From: Dendrophyllia cribrosa
Taxonomy: Eukaryota; Cnidaria; Anthozoa; Scleractinia; Dendrophylliidae
Direction: 5' to 3'
Length of the DNA: 64,000 nt
Assembly (NCBI GenBank): GCA_024195265.1
Contig: JAJLRJ010000004.1
Coordinates: forward strand, 2,365,125 to 2,429,124
Part shown: positions 8,700 to 21,400 of the stretch, in pieces
Numbering within the stretch: position 1 is the stretch's first letter
Layout: each line of letters begins with the position of its first letter
Program-made: the position numbers and the translations under genes
The notes under the pieces: generated by a model
Told to the model about the DNA's origin: nothing
What the model saw: only the letters and a program-made list of their open reading frames with translations
Databases searched by the model: none

Positions 8700-9113
8700 C
8701 ATCAGTTAATTCCAGCAGTGCCCATCCCCCCCCCCCGGGCAACCCCGGGGCATTTGCTCACGTTGTCAGTCCCTGGGGTGGGGCATTAGCAATGTTTTCG
8801 CGGCCCGGGGTGGGGCATTTGCCTACCCCCAGGTGACCCCCCGGGCATTTGACTCGCACGTGGTTTCCGTGGAAATTCGTAATAAAACATGGAAGAATTT
8901 CTCAGCAAAGACGAGGGTTTTGTGGCGGATTGGCTCGTCCGTCAAGGGCTTGAATCTGGCTAGCAAATGTCTTCTTCCTCCCGACGAGGTTGAGCTTTGG
9001 CTCCAACATCTGCAGCAAGTAGCCGAAAACAGGAGAAAGGGCGCTGAAAAAGCCAAAGTTTCCCGCCGAAAGAGAGCAAACAAGCAATAGCTAAGCATAC
9101 ATACGACGATCAA
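8700..9113 (+). other. C/G-rich repeats and a possible transposon-related ORF end
   Basis: From 8726 to 8850 GGCATTTG-like units recur among C and G runs (8728-8737, 8755, 8815, 8843). A frame open to the stop at 9088-9090 contains LPPDEVELWLQHLQQ followed by NRRKGAEKAKVSRRKR. This resembles, from memory, the C-terminal end of ORFs found with cnidarian transposons. No start is convincing and the family is not certain. Confidence 0.3.
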
Positions 9114-9186
9114 AAAGCTTACAGAGAGATTTCTTATATTTCATTTGCATTTTTGACGGTTTATCCGAATAGAAACGAAAACCACA

Positions 9187-10158
9187 GTTGCCGATGTTAT
9201 TTGTGGAATAACGTTTAAGAAGGGTTCAGACACAACGAACTCAGATATGAACAGGCTTTTGAAACTGAATGCGGACCGCGTAGCAAGTACCGATGACACA
9301 CAGCTGTCGACTCTCCTCGACGTTTTTCCTTAGACGCAATATCTTCCCATTAAAGCCAACGATCGCCTTAACAGAAATGTTTTCGAAGTATTCGACATCA
9401 TTCGTAAATTACTGACAGAAAGAAAGGAGACATTTGACCCAGGAGAACCACTGGCAGATTTCATGTCAGCTTTGCTTCGCGCCAGACATGACTTCGAGGC
9501 AGAATGTGAGAGTGATGAAGAGAAGGCTGCTCTCTTTTCTGAAGATCATTTCGTCACCTGTATCTGGGATATGTTTTTCGCTGGCTACGAAACCACTAGC
9601 ACCTCACTGAGATGGATAATCGCTTTCTTGGTTCAAAACCTCAAATATCAAGAAGATATTCAGCGTCAGTTGGACGAAATAGTTGGTGAACGAAGACCTT
9701 CCTTGGATGACCGCCCAAATCTGCCCCTCGTTCACGCTACGATCTTGGAATCATTGAGGGTCGGGAACATGGTGCCCCTTGCAGTTCCTCACGTCGCCCT
9801 CACCGATACATCTCTCTGTGGCCACCGTGTTCCTAAAGATAGCATTGTCTTCGCTCACACAGAAGCCGTCCATCTGGATCCCAAATGCTGGGAAGACCCC
9901 ACCGTGTTTAACCCGTTCCGTCATATCGACACAGAGGCGGGCAAGCTGATCACCAACCAAGGCAATTTCTATCCTTTTGGAGCTGGCCGTCGGGTTTGCG
10001 CTGGTGAATCTCTGGCCAAAATTGAGCTGTTCTTGTTTGTCTCGTGGCTCGTTGACAACTTCACGTTTATTGCTGGGGATGGAATTCCTCCTAAAGTGAA
10101 GGCAAATTTTATCCAGTTTCCCACTCGGTACAAAATCCGTTCTATCAAACGAAAGTGA
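9187..10158 (+). pseudogene. Truncated P450 last exon, opposite strand to the array
   Basis: This is the C-terminal two thirds of exon 3 of a CYP2-clan P450. Homology to gene B begins near VADVICGITF (about 9190), so exons 1 and 2 and the first 90 or so codons of exon 3 are missing. One in-frame TAG at 9331-9333 replaces the Trp codon of the FPWT segment. The rest is open to the stop at 10156-10158: I-helix AGYETTST, ExxR ESLR, and heme loop FYPFGAGRRVCAGE with its cysteine. AATAAAAC at about 10226 could be the old polyadenylation signal. It is the only P450 sequence on the plus strand. Confidence 0.9.
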
Positions 10159-10590
10159 AGTGTCGCAATGAATGTCAGTGAGGGTTTCTTGGTGCTGACT
10201 TATTAGACATTGAACATTTTGAAATAATAAAACGGTTAGTTCACTGTATTTTTACACTTTATGATTAAATATAATCGTTTTAGTCGACCTTTGTCTTTGT
10301 TAACTTAGGTTGAGAAGTTCCTCTAAACATTTTGATTGTAGTATATTGTAGTTTTACATTGAGTATAATCCGAGAATGTAATCTCGTAATGTGGTCACCA
10401 CTTCATCGCCGACGGTTAAGGTTTTATTACTTTTTAAATGCCTTAGATCACTAGCTCTCTGCTTATTTTATGAATTATTTCAACAGTAGGGCGAAGGATC
10501 GTTAGTATTAAGGGTAAATATGAACTTTGCCAAAAATACAAAGGCAAAGGAATATAACTCAATGCCAAAAGAATTGACAACCTTAGAAGC
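10159..10590. other. AT-rich stretch after the P450 fragment
   Basis: Probable former 3' UTR with an AATAAAAC site near 10226. I see no gene. Confidence 0.5.
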
Positions 10591-10892
10591 CCGGGGCTGG
10601 CCGGGGACTCCCATATAAGTCATAAAGATGACGGTGCTCGTCGGAAATTTTTTGAAAACACCCTAAAAGGTACCAAAATCTCGTTTGATAGGCGTGGCCC
10701 AAATAATTTTTTATTCTTAAGAGGTACCACTTTTAAACAACATTGACAAGACACATTTTAATGGTACCGCGATAATTCTAACCGTGGTCATTTTAGATTA
10801 CAGCACCCTAGGTTGTACCAATCTACGGCAAATACGCCTAAAATGTACGAAGAGCACTCACGTCATTTTCATATAGGAGAATCCCCGCCCCC
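10591..10892. mobile_element. Short inverted-repeat element
   Basis: The ends are imperfect inverted repeats: a GGGGACTCCCATATAAG-like left end and a CATATAGGAGAATCCCC right end, each followed inward by ATGACG. The inside is non-coding. A related partial copy lies at about 11358-11430. No target duplication is clear. Confidence 0.5.
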
Positions 10893-12461
10893 GGACTTAG
10901 AAGCTTTGCAGGCCTTTTTTTATAAGCATGCTCAAAATTAGTTCGTTTTAGTTTTATTAGTACTTTTTAAGAAAATTTCAAATGAGGTAGTTTAAAACAG
11001 TAGTTTAAAGCATTTTTACTATGCATTTGTTTGATTTAATTAGGATAAACAGGGTCTTTATATGGATACCAGTCTTCGAGCTGACAGGGGTACCCTGAAA
11101 AATGTGGTCAAGGTAAAGCTCGATTTTTGAGAATTAAGGAAGACTGATCCGCAGTGAGCAAGCTTGTTTTTCAATACTGATACTTTTACTGGACAACAAG
11201 GTCTTAGCTTCGTTACATGTAAATTTAATAAAGTAAGACTGACCGACACAACGCTGGTGATCGTAAAATACCCATGAATCCCCAACACTCGGTTATTTAT
11301 ATAGTCTCCTACGCAGCCGTTATTTGTGTTGCCACATAACGCTCCTCCCCACTTCAAGGAGAATCCCTGGGTAGAGGCACTCCCAATTAAAAGTCACGGG
11401 GATGCTAGTCGGAAATTTTAAAAGAACCCCTAAAAGAAGTTCGGTACTCTTAACGTTTCGAAGAATGGAACTTAGCGGTATGTCAATACTGTTCTATGAA
11501 ACTCGTACACCATCACGCAGTAGCTAAATTGCATGCAATTATTTCTGTGAGTCTGCTACGGAGATACTTGTGCTCAGGCTGCCTTTTGTGCGGATTTTAG
11601 ACTGTGAATTTGAAAAATAATAAATGATGCAATAGAACAGGAACGAAATCTCGCCGCCGCTCTAAGGCTTGTTCTCAGTTTTTCCAAATAATGTATCTAT
11701 CCGAACTGCCATTAGGGTTGAGAGCTGTAAAATTTAGCTGCAGACATTCAGTCTCCTTGTGGACAAAGGTCGCGCCCCACGTACTCTCACACAGGGCTGT
11801 TTGCAAGTGTTTACTCCGCCAGTGGCCATGTAGAAGTCGGTAACCCAGTTTTTGGTGCAAGTTAAATTCTCTTTACAAGTCTCGAACCGAACCATCACAG
11901 AAATTCGCGCAAATCGGTGCTTTTAAGATGGCGACCGGGAAGTAAGGGTTTTTACAGAAGATGGCGTTGCATAAACAATGGTAGAAGCATTTCACGCTGA
12001 TCATCTACGTCTCGCACTTTGGGCTCAGTGTGTTGTTGCAAGGAGTTCAGGAGTAGTTTCCAATTGTTCTGACCGGTGAAGTGGCGAGCTGCTCTGGTGA
12101 AGTCGCTTGTACATGTACAGCACGAGTTTTCTTGGTATCACTGGCAAGCAATCATGGAATGTTCATGGAACGGGCTGACTTTACGGTGATGTTCGCCCAC
12201 TGCGCTCACCACTAAATGGAAGGTAGTAAACACGACGACAAACACCGTTGAAGTCTTCATTGCGGGTATCTGGGACAATCTTTGTAACTTTGTGATATAG
12301 GTTTTTGGTTGTACTTTTGCGTTGGGTCATCTGCATTCCCGAGTTTAATTACTTCAGTTACTTCAACCAATGTCGCTATAATATGAACTTTGTCCCACCG
12401 AGCAAACTGTTGTGATTCATTGATCACATAACCACTTTTTTTTCTGCGAATCATGTCAAGT
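10893..12461. other. Intergenic, no gene recognised
   Basis: AT-rich sequence with a partial relative of the 10591 element at about 11358-11430. The reading frames here are short and resemble nothing I know. Confidence 0.5.
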
Positions 12462-12739
12462 CATGCTACAACCAGTTGCAAAAAGACTTGAGACATTGTA
12501 CCTAATTTGGACGTCAAGGGTACTTATAAGGTCGTAGTGTTTCAGACCCCTCGCTCTCCCTTCTCAAAGTTGGTCACAATAGCAGATCATGCTGAAATTT
12601 TTGAGGAACAACATTGAAAATAGGGGAGGGAGGGGGGAGTTGTTTAACCTTTGAGATGTGTGATTTTATGGGATGTTTACTAAGAAAGAGTGTTTTCCTG
12701 GTCAAGTGTCTCAACATTTTCGCAACTGGTTGTAGCATG
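12462..12739. mobile_element. MITE with CTACAACCAGTTGCAAAAAG ends (copy 1)
   Basis: The left end, CATGCTACAACCAGTTGC, and the right end are inverted copies over about 32 bp with few mismatches; a G-rich segment lies in the middle. It is the same family as 50415-50683, which shares the end sequence and the internal GGGGGGAG stretch. The flanking CATG is part of the symmetry, so the exact end is uncertain by a few bases. Confidence 0.7.
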
Positions 12740-13135
12740 ACTGCATCCGATTGGTGTCAAACTTGACCCTAGTCAAGCCTATTTTACCATAAAATTGATA
12801 TTTTTGGAGGTAAATTATAAACGTTTTCTCAACAAAGCGCAATGGATCTCACAATCCCTCATAATGTTCCCATCGTCCTTAGCCTAGCCTATATCATGCA
12901 CGAAATTGGCGCCAAATCCAAAGGTTTTCGCGTACATTGGTGTGGACAAAGCCAAAGATGTTAACTGATAACTAAGAAATTAAAAATGTCTGAAAATGTA
13001 ACTGATAACGTAGATTTCGCTTCCAGACCCTCAAAAAGAGCTGATGAGCATGATTGTTTTCAAATTACTTACTACTTAGCTTTTCGTTGTTATTTTCTGA
13101 ATAGTGCACAACATGTTAATTGGGGCTTCTTCTTG

Positions 13136-13253
13136 AAACTAATAAAGCAAGGCTGACTTTACAACTGGGATTATAAGTATATTCTTTCTTTTCCTTTTTG
13201 GAAAGAATATACTTATAATCCCAGTTGTAAAGTCAACCTTGCTTAATTAGTTC
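13136..13253. repeat. Long near-perfect hairpin (52-bp arms, 12-nt loop)
   Basis: Arms 13136-13188 and 13201-13253 are complementary over about 52 bp with two mismatches, and the loop is TTTTCCTTTTTG. Any transcript would fold into a strong hairpin. It could be a foldback MITE or a small-RNA precursor; the sequence alone does not decide. Confidence 0.8.
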
Positions 13254-15215
13254 CTTCGTATTTATATCAAATTTGCTGACTAGATCCACCAGGATCCGAC
13301 GCTTTTGCATTGTCCGTTGGCCCTTGCAGATATTTCCCAAGTGTTCATCTTCTTCTTGAAGCATCAAGGTACCCCCAAAATACTGACACACTTTAAAACT
13401 TTTTCGAACGCTGAAACCCCTATTACAGCTTGCAAAACAGGCGTTTTTGAGGTGCACGAGCGGGTTTGCCTCGCGTCTCGCGCATTGTGCTGCCGGCTAC
13501 CATTATCATATATATATATATATGAAGATTTGACTTGGCATATTTATTACTATATAGTTTCGTACCGCACAACTTGTACGGCACTCATCAGATAAATAGC
13601 CAAACGAAAAATTACAACGTAAAGCATGAATATATACACAGGATAAGTGGAAAAGTATAAAATTACAACGGTTACTATTTCGAAACAATAGACGTTTAAA
13701 ATCTGCATGACAATGGAAGTAAAATAGGCTAAATAAAAAGGTTTACACAAACGGTGAACTCTTCAGCAGAACGGGATCCAAGGATACGACGCCACCACAT
13801 GAGTATAGTGAAAAACGATGGGGCGAACTTCTTACTGGTCCTGACTGGTTTAATTATGTTTCGGCCTTCAGCCTTCTTCAGAAATTACTAAGAATTAAAA
13901 ACTAACATTCAATGAATGTAACTGGATTTGCTCTGAGATTCCTTTGCTGACCCTTGTTGACTGTCTGGTTGTTTCTGTTATCATTGTTTTTTTTTTACTG
14001 CATATCCTGTTAAAAGCTGTAGTAGACTGTCCGGTCATGAGTTTATAAACTGGCTTAAACCTAGCACTCCCTCCCCCCCCCCCCCCCCCCCCCTCAACCC
14101 CTCCTTCCCCTCCAAGTGCAAAGATTGTCGTTACTTACCATGATTCTCTACTATGACAGAATCAAACGTTTCGAAATAGCGCGCGCGCTACGCTGGAAAT
14201 CAGTTTCTTTCTTGGTCGGTTATTTTCAGTAGATTTCCTTTTGGCTGCCTTGAACAAAGTTTTCCCGAGGACATCATTAAGTCCCGTGAGGGAAAGAAAG
14301 CCGGCGATTGGCGCAGTCTGTCCTCATCCAATATCTTACTGTATTTCGTCTCTTTTCAGTCTACACGGGTGATCTCGGGCCAAGACGAAAAGGTTATGAC
14401 ATTGTGCGCTTTGTTCTTGGCGGTAACAAGTCTTTGGCCTCAAAAAGTAGCCTCTACGGGTCATATCTATTAAACGGCAGCTGAATTGTTGGTGAATTTT
14501 GACCAGGCCAAAGACTTAGTAAAACTTTGTTTGGAAGGCAAGAGGCTTATGTTCCCCTGTCAAACGCGAGTCTACATCCGGGAACTCGAATAAAATTACT
14601 GTGAAGACAGATGTTTGTTCACCAAGAGCGTGAGTTTTTTCGAGTTATTTGATGATATTTTGCTTGTGAGAAACGTGGAAAGGCTATGGGTAGTTTCCCG
14701 GAAGTTTTCTACTGCCGCAAAAGAATTTTATTGTGTGATTTCCGGCTTTCTCAAGTTGGTGTTGACAAATGTTGCTTATCAGTTTACAGGTATGTCGATC
14801 GAGCTGCTTAGTATATTCTGTGCAAGGCATAAAACAGCTTCTTCTGTGTTTAGTTAAAGCAATAGTGCCTTAGATAACCCATTCTGGGTTCAAAGGAAGG
14901 CGAATTCTAGATCTATCTTCGGCGAACGTTTTGCTATGGACCGTATCGTTTGACATGCTAAAAGGTCATTTATTTATTTGTGTGCTTTCAAATGATGTTA
15001 ATTTCATTGCAAAGTGTTGTCACTTTTGTCGAGAGCAACTTGTCGTGAGTTGCCGGCAAGTTAGATGTCCTTTTAAGTCTTGACTAGATACTTTCATATG
15101 TTTTTCATTCGCCTTAAGTGCCAAATTGTTAAAACGCACTTGAAATTTCTAGAGACACGTTTTAACAAATCCAGTTAGATATATAAATGTTTGAATAAAT
15201 GTTTGAAAGAAAATT
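13254..15215. other. Intergenic with low-complexity tracts
   Basis: Contains an (AT)n run at about 13508-13524 and a C run at about 14072-14093. I could not support any coding exon here. Confidence 0.5.
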
Positions 15216-15288
15216 TGCCCTGAGTGGGATTTGAACCCACGTCCCCCTGCACACTAGCCAGGTGTGATAACCACTACACCATCAGGAC
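15216..15288 (-). tRNA. tRNA-Thr(AGT)-like gene
   Basis: The minus strand folds into a 73-nt cloverleaf: a 7-bp acceptor stem (GTCCTGA with TCAGGGC, one T-G pair), a 3-bp D stem with a GG-containing loop, a 5-bp anticodon stem with one G-G mismatch at the loop, a 5-nt variable loop, and a perfect T arm (GTGGG TTCAAAT CCCAC). Loop CTAGTGT gives anticodon AGT (Thr). TTTT follows four bases after the end, fitting a Pol III terminator. The stem mismatch and nearby repeats make a tRNA-derived repeat or pseudogene possible. Confidence 0.55.
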
Positions 15289-15348
15289 AACCATGCTGGC
15301 AACATGGCAATCGAAGAGGTGATTTATGTGATTCCAGACGTGGGCCTC

Positions 15349-15655
15349 CGGGGATTTTTTCTTTCGAGGTGACAGTGTAGGGGAAGCCTATAACTCCATT
15401 TGAACCCCAACTAAGGATCAAATTCATGATACACGACCGAAGACAACTTAGCGAGTGACAAGGGAGGATCCACAAGGGATACAGGCTATTTTATATATAT
15501 ATGAACTTTTTCCGGGATTTTTTCTTTCGAGGTGACAGGGTAGGGGAAGCCTATAACTCCATTTGAAACCCAACTAAGGATCAAATTCATGATACACGAC
15601 CGAAGACAACTTAGCGAGTGACAAGGGAGGATCCACAAGGGATACAGGCAATTTT
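15349..15655. repeat. Tandem duplication of a ~160-bp unit
   Basis: Two head-to-tail copies (about 15349-15510 and 15511-15655) differ at a handful of positions. Both start near GGGATTTTTTCTTTCGAGG and end near ACAAGGGATACAGGC, and each is followed by a (TA)n tract. No coding sequence is evident. Confidence 0.8.
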
Positions 15656-15656
15656 A

Positions 15657-15659
<3 letters not shown>

Positions 15660-15735
<76 letters not shown>
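15660..15735. repeat. (TA)n microsatellite
   Basis: About 38 uninterrupted TA units. Confidence 0.95.
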
Positions 15736-15738
<3 letters not shown>

Positions 15739-16976
15739 ATATGACTCTCTCCCGCGTTGGTCCTTCTTTCTGATAGCAAAAACAATCAAAGAGATAAAAC
15801 AAAAATGTATGATAGGCTGGCTCGATTTATCAACACATACTTGAAACGTTTCTTTTCGGTTTTGTGAACTAAATTTTTCTGAGGTGGCTCCTGTATAATT
15901 TTATACACCAATGTTAGGTTATCTATTCAAACGCAAAGGTGTCAATAATGAATATTTAGTTTATATATACTTTATTTCGGTCTGTTTCATGGGATCAAAT
16001 CACTGTTCGTAATAAGAGCTAGCCACGTAAATTGATTCCCTTGAATTGTACTTTAGATAAACTGCGGGGTCGATGATTTTCGATGAGACCCTTACGCCTG
16101 GTTATGCCTTGCTGATAGGTCCTAACCAGGACGAAACAGCTGACGGTCCATGGCTACCACTACCAGGGTGATAGGGTTGTGCGCTGTAGTGTGCTTCCTT
16201 GCAGTTATATAGTTTGTCCCTTGTACTTTGTATTCCGTGAAGGTCTGAAGTGAGTCTGTGTGGGGATTACTACTCAACTGACAAATAACCAAACATTTAA
16301 CCTTCAGCGGAGACTGGCATTTAAATTCTGTCAAATGAACTGATAGCGAAAACAATGACTAAAACATTGAACTGTAACTGAGTTGCCAGAATTCCAACCA
16401 GACCGTCTTTGGATAGGTCCTTCCTACACTTCTAGGGTGGAAATGTTTAATTCTGTAGCCCACTTTTAGATAGAAATACCTTATTTTTTCTTAAGTCCAG
16501 CTCTTTTTTTCCATTGCCATTTCATGCCGTTTCATGCGCAGTCAAATTTCCAGGTGAACCCAGAGCTGTATATTATGACTGGTATCAACCGTACTTGAAA
16601 GAAAATGCGACCATCACACTTTATGCAAATGAGATCTCAAAGCCTGCTCGCTAAAAACTGAGCTTGTATCGAGATCAGGTCATTTGAGTTCGAGCTTTTG
16701 CGGTCCTGTAAAATAAATAGAGTATAAATGCAAAGATATACAACCAGTTGAGAACTTCGCTTTGCAGACAACCGCTCAATAGGTTCAACTGATTGATAAC
16801 AGCTTTCTAAGTCCCGATAAACCGCCCGTACATTTCCTTGGCAACACGCCCTTTTATTTCCTGCCTGGACTAACACAATCCTATGCAAAACCAACGTAAT
16901 TTTTGCTGACACTGTTTATGTCTAATCTAAAAGAAGCTTCTAAAAGAAGCTATGTCATGGGAATTTTGACGTTCTT
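15736..16976. other. Intergenic, no gene recognised
   Basis: AT-rich sequence; no convincing exon or repeat boundary seen. Confidence 0.5.
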
Positions 16977-17094
16977 GGCTGAGTTGTTCGAAGGACAATT
17001 AGCGCTAATCCAGGGTTAATTACCATGACAACTCATATGTTCTGTTGGCAGTTAATCCCGGATTAGTGCTAATCAGGCTTTGAACAACTCGGCC
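16977..17094. mobile_element. Small palindromic MITE
   Basis: Nearly the whole 118 bp is an imperfect inverted repeat: GAGTTGTTCGAAGG at the left pairs with the GAACAACTC side at the right, and both arms continue through TTAGCGCTAATC/GATTAGTGCTAA. Non-coding. Confidence 0.65.
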
Positions 17095-17619
17095 CTGGGG
17101 TCTAAACTGCCCCAAATTTAAACTTCGTACCTTTGTCGTACACTGAAATGCTCACAGGACACTGAATGGAAAATATCAAGTGAATTATCAAATAGAGAAT
17201 AATCCATAATCAGTGAGAGTTTTATCAAGTTTTCCAAGACATAAGGTGATAAACTTGACGTTGCAATCTATTTCTATCCTGGCCATCTGCTGCAGCCCAA
17301 GATAACTTATTTTCACTCTTAGAGTACCAGACGTGAGTAGTATAATTTTAAACAAAACTGGACCATTATTTTTGGGTTTTCAAAGTAACACTAAAAATGG
17401 TGACAATTTTCTTTAGATATTCGAGTCACCTTGTTCGAGTTCAAAAAGTCAGCTGAGAAAGACTTTTGCAACGGAAATGAGTGTCCTGATACATGCTGTA
17501 GTGCGCATGATCACAGAAGCCTGTCTCAAGATGGACATACGATATCGTCTGTTTGGATATACGATATACGATATCGTTTGTTTGGATATACGATATCGTT
17601 TGTGAAAAGTATATCTTCA
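17095..17619. other. Intergenic with a possible orphan exon and a short tandem array
   Basis: A pyrimidine-rich acceptor-like site before 17417 leads into an open frame with a cysteine-rich stretch, FCNGNECPDTCC (about 17464-17499). This could be a lone exon of a secreted protein, but no partner exons were found. From 17536 to 17602, TACGATATCG-containing units repeat about four times. Confidence 0.35.
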
Positions 17620-18062
17620 ATCTTCAATCAATCTTTTATTAAACAAATAAATTATTTTCAAAATTATAGGCACCAGCAGGTAGCATCAAGCTAATCGAGG
17701 CGGGTGCTTTTAGAAATAAATAAATAAATAAGAAATCACATTACAAATAAAATACGGAGATAATAAATTGGTAGATTAATAAAGAAACTGAGTCTTACAA
17801 GATTTTGATTGAAACATTTAACAAGTCGGATAATTATTTTCACACATCAGAATAAAATAAAACAAAGGAGAATATCAAGAAATCATGTCTATTGTTGTGG
17901 GCACGTTAATATACGAATCAGCATTATCACGTGTTTTGAGGAGTAATTTTCGTAGATTATTTTTAAAGCATTTTTTGGGAGTGTTTTCAAGGTGTTCGGC
18001 AGCGCATTCCAGACCTTTGCGCCTACCCTCGAAAAGGACTTTCGTTGAATTTCCAATTTTGC
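17620..18062 (-). mobile_element. LINE fragment, CR1-like reverse transcriptase C-terminus and 3' end
   Basis: On the minus strand the region from 18062 down encodes the C-terminal end typical of cnidarian CR1/L2-like reverse transcriptases (SFSRVGAKVWNALPNTLKTL, then PKNALKIIYENYSS). It is followed by a non-coding tail with a CACCCGCCTCGATTAGC-like segment and A/T-rich 3' end near 17620. It is strongly 5'-truncated, as usual for LINE copies. Confidence 0.7.
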
Positions 18063-18493
18063 ACCTTTAATGTAAAAGTTATTAGAAGCTGAAGATCTGA
18101 TCTGAAGATCTTAGGAAGGTCGTTAATGTAACATGTCTCCTAAGTTAGGTTCTTAGATAGGATTTCGTGAATACGGACCGCCCAGTTCGTCGGATAACCG
18201 TGGAATAATTATACCGAATTAATAGATGTTTTGTTATATGTTATATGTTACCTTGCTGCAACGGTGTACAGAGAGAGAACTCTCAGAAAAAAGCACCCAT
18301 TTATTTTTGAAGACGAACTTTAATTTTGTTTCAGCCGGCTTTACGAACCCGCAGTTACAATAAGTTATTTTTAGTTAATAGCCTTTGAAACTTTGACTTT
18401 ATGCATGCTTGTATCACGTCTGCTAATTGGCTCAACTCACTCTACGATAGACTTTAACTTTTATTTATTCAGTTAATGCAATATGTTGCGTCT

Positions 18494-21400
18494 CTAGATT
18501 GTCCGATTTGATTTTTGATCTAATATCAAACCCATTGCGCGCAACCTTCCGGCGCAATTAAATGCAGGACCTGCGACATTAACAGTATTTCTATCAACTG
18601 TCATGAACGCAACAAACTGATAGTTGTAACCAAAGGGTTGCCGCACTACTCTTGGATCAGTGATTTTTTGCGGGGGGTTCGAGCTATCTTCATCCGATGG
18701 AGGCTCCCAGAGGCCCAGTTTATGTGACCATCTTCCTTGGTTGTCTGCATCCAAACGGTACCAGTGAAAGTCATTTCCTACGGGATTCAAGGGAATGGAG
18801 GTATAATATGTATAGATAAAAGGCAAGCCTAACATGCATCGGAGAAGCCTAAGTCAAAAATGGAAGTACTCGTAAATTCAATATCAGATACACAATGTTA
18901 TATATTTTGGTACCAAACTTTTAAAGAGCCTGTCGGTAAATGAAAAAACAGAAACGAAGAATATTCATGTCATATTTTCCTCTTTCTTATGCTCTCGCGT
19001 TTCTGTTTGCGTTGCTTGCTTCGGTTTGCGTCGTGATTTATCGGTTCACGTTTAAGGGGGATAAACCTTAACTACAGTTTTAGAGTCGTTGCTAGGTACA
19101 TAATTTCATGGTTAGCATTTCTCACGTGTCATAAAATGGTAATATGGTGGGAACTATGAAACGGAACACATGACATCACTAAAACGACATTGCACATGCG
19201 CAACTTGTGCCAGTTCCCAACCGCGCGTAAGAATGAAAAAGCGCAAAAATTCAAAGGAAAAGAGATAAAAATGTGATTTTTTTGGCGAATCATAAGCAAT
19301 TCATCCAAAGATGAATATGCATCCATATGCATCCATATGCATCCAAAGATGCATATGGATGTACCAACTTGTTCACGGTCAAGACACTTGTGTTGCCAGA
19401 AGTGGCTTTAATGTCCATTCTTACAACACAAGAAACAAAGATATGCTACGAACTGGAAAGTCTTATTATTTGAACAAAGGATTACATAAATCATACAACA
19501 GTTTCCTGGGAGAGTGGAATGTATTACCTGAAGATATTAAAAATTTGCCAACAATTAAGCACTTCAAAAGAGCAATTTTGAATAGACTGATAATTGATCA
19601 ATTTTAGACATTTTTCATGATCGTAGGACATTTTATATTTTATCTTTTACTTTGCATGTTATTTATTTTTATATTTTCTTGTAGCTTATACAGAGCCCTG
19701 CTGAAAAGCATTTTTAATGACGTAGGCCATCTGTTTAAAGATTGTAATTATTATTATTATTATAATTCAACTTTTGTTTTTAATTCTGTGGCATGAAATT
19801 ACCGTTAGATGAAAAAAGAAAGCTATTAAAGAAAATGTATTAAAATATACCTTTATGACGTCATATTTTTTTCAATAAATGCTATTTCTGACGAATGAGC
19901 TTGCGAAATAGACAGAAATAAATATTTTGTCGGCACGAGATACGACAGGGCCTGGGTTTTCAGTAGGCCAGAGGCCGGCACCACGGGTAGCCATGCTGGG
20001 GTATAAAAGGTAGCGTATATTACGTGTTGTTCATCTAGGCTTCAGAACCAACCTTCGTTTGGTCTCCTTAATTTTTTCTTTTTGGTTTTTTGATTTCCTT
20101 AGGAGCGGCCGTTTTCGCTTACCTTGTTCAAGTCCCGTAGAAAGGACTTCTAACCATTTTGAGCTTAAGCCTTGGTTCCTACCTAGATTTCCTGCCCAGT
20201 TTTTCCCCTCGGGATTTTTTTGGCAGGTTTTTTTTCCGGCCTCCGTCTCAGCGCACTTTTATAAAAGTGTAAAGCTCAGCTCTGCTAGTTTTCATTTTTT
20301 TTTTTTTTTTTTTTTTTTTTTACCTGTATCTGTATGTACGTTTGTTACAGTTTTGCACCTGTTCCTTAACTTATCAGGTTTCCGTAGGCCTCGACCCGGG
20401 CCGGGTTATTTAGTCTTCAATGTACACTTAGATCAGCTGACCCGGAATAATTCTTAAGTTGGCGACAAAAGTCAAGATTGACTTAGAATGGCTATGGCTT
20501 GTAAACCTCCTTCCAGGGTCGTAAGTCAGCTGTTACGCTCGAGATACTGTCCTAGCCTTATTGGCTCTTTGCCTGCGTGCATTTTTGGATACCTAAGTGA
20601 AGATGATCCCGTTTTATCAGCGATAGTCCCCCAGCCTAACTGGCGCTCAGTCTGTGTGCTCCTTAGGTGTTCCTTGTACCAGTGATCCAAAGGTCGGAGT
20701 TTTATTTCCCCAGCCTAACTGGCAGCCTAACTGGCACTAAGCCTGTGTGCTTAATTGGGAATGTAGGTCAAGATTGACCAGTGATAGCAGTTTTTTGTGA
20801 AAGCCAGAGAATACGTGAATTATAAATTAGTTGTCGCAGATTGTATGTTAGTTGTTGTACAAAGGTCGGAGTTTTATTTCCCCAGCCTAACTGGCAGCCT
20901 AACTGACACTAAGCCTGTGTGCTTAATTGGGGATGTAGGTCAAGATTGACCTGTGATAGCAGTTTTTTGTGAAAGCCAGAGAATACGTGAATTGTAAATT
21001 AGTTGTTGCAAATTGTTTGTAAATTGTTGTACATACTTTTCAGAGTTGGTTCTGGCCAAGCCCTTCCAAAATAGACTTATTTGCCTTGACATTATGTCAT
21101 TTGCTGTTGTGTAGTGGAGTCAAAATCATGAATTTTAACAAATCCATGCTACAGATTTTTTATTAGGATGTTCTTAAGCCGTTGGCATTGGTTTTATTGG
21201 AAAAAATGTAAGATGTTTGAGTTTTAAGGGTTTTTACGTTCTGGTCACGCGACTTACCAAATATGGTTGTGACTCATAAAATTTGATGGAACCATTAACA
21301 CAATGAACGTGACAAAACATCATAGCCGAGGAAGTAATGGGAAATTCATTATATGACGTTTGTATCTCTTCCATAGCAACCACCTTGTAGTTAAAATGAA

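Noticed and set aside
15574..15802. Ile-Tyr repeat frames
   Set aside because: Translation of the (TA)n microsatellite.
20059..20457. 132-codon open frame rich in Phe and Ser
   Set aside because: Created by pyrimidine-rich and poly-T sequence; no domain.
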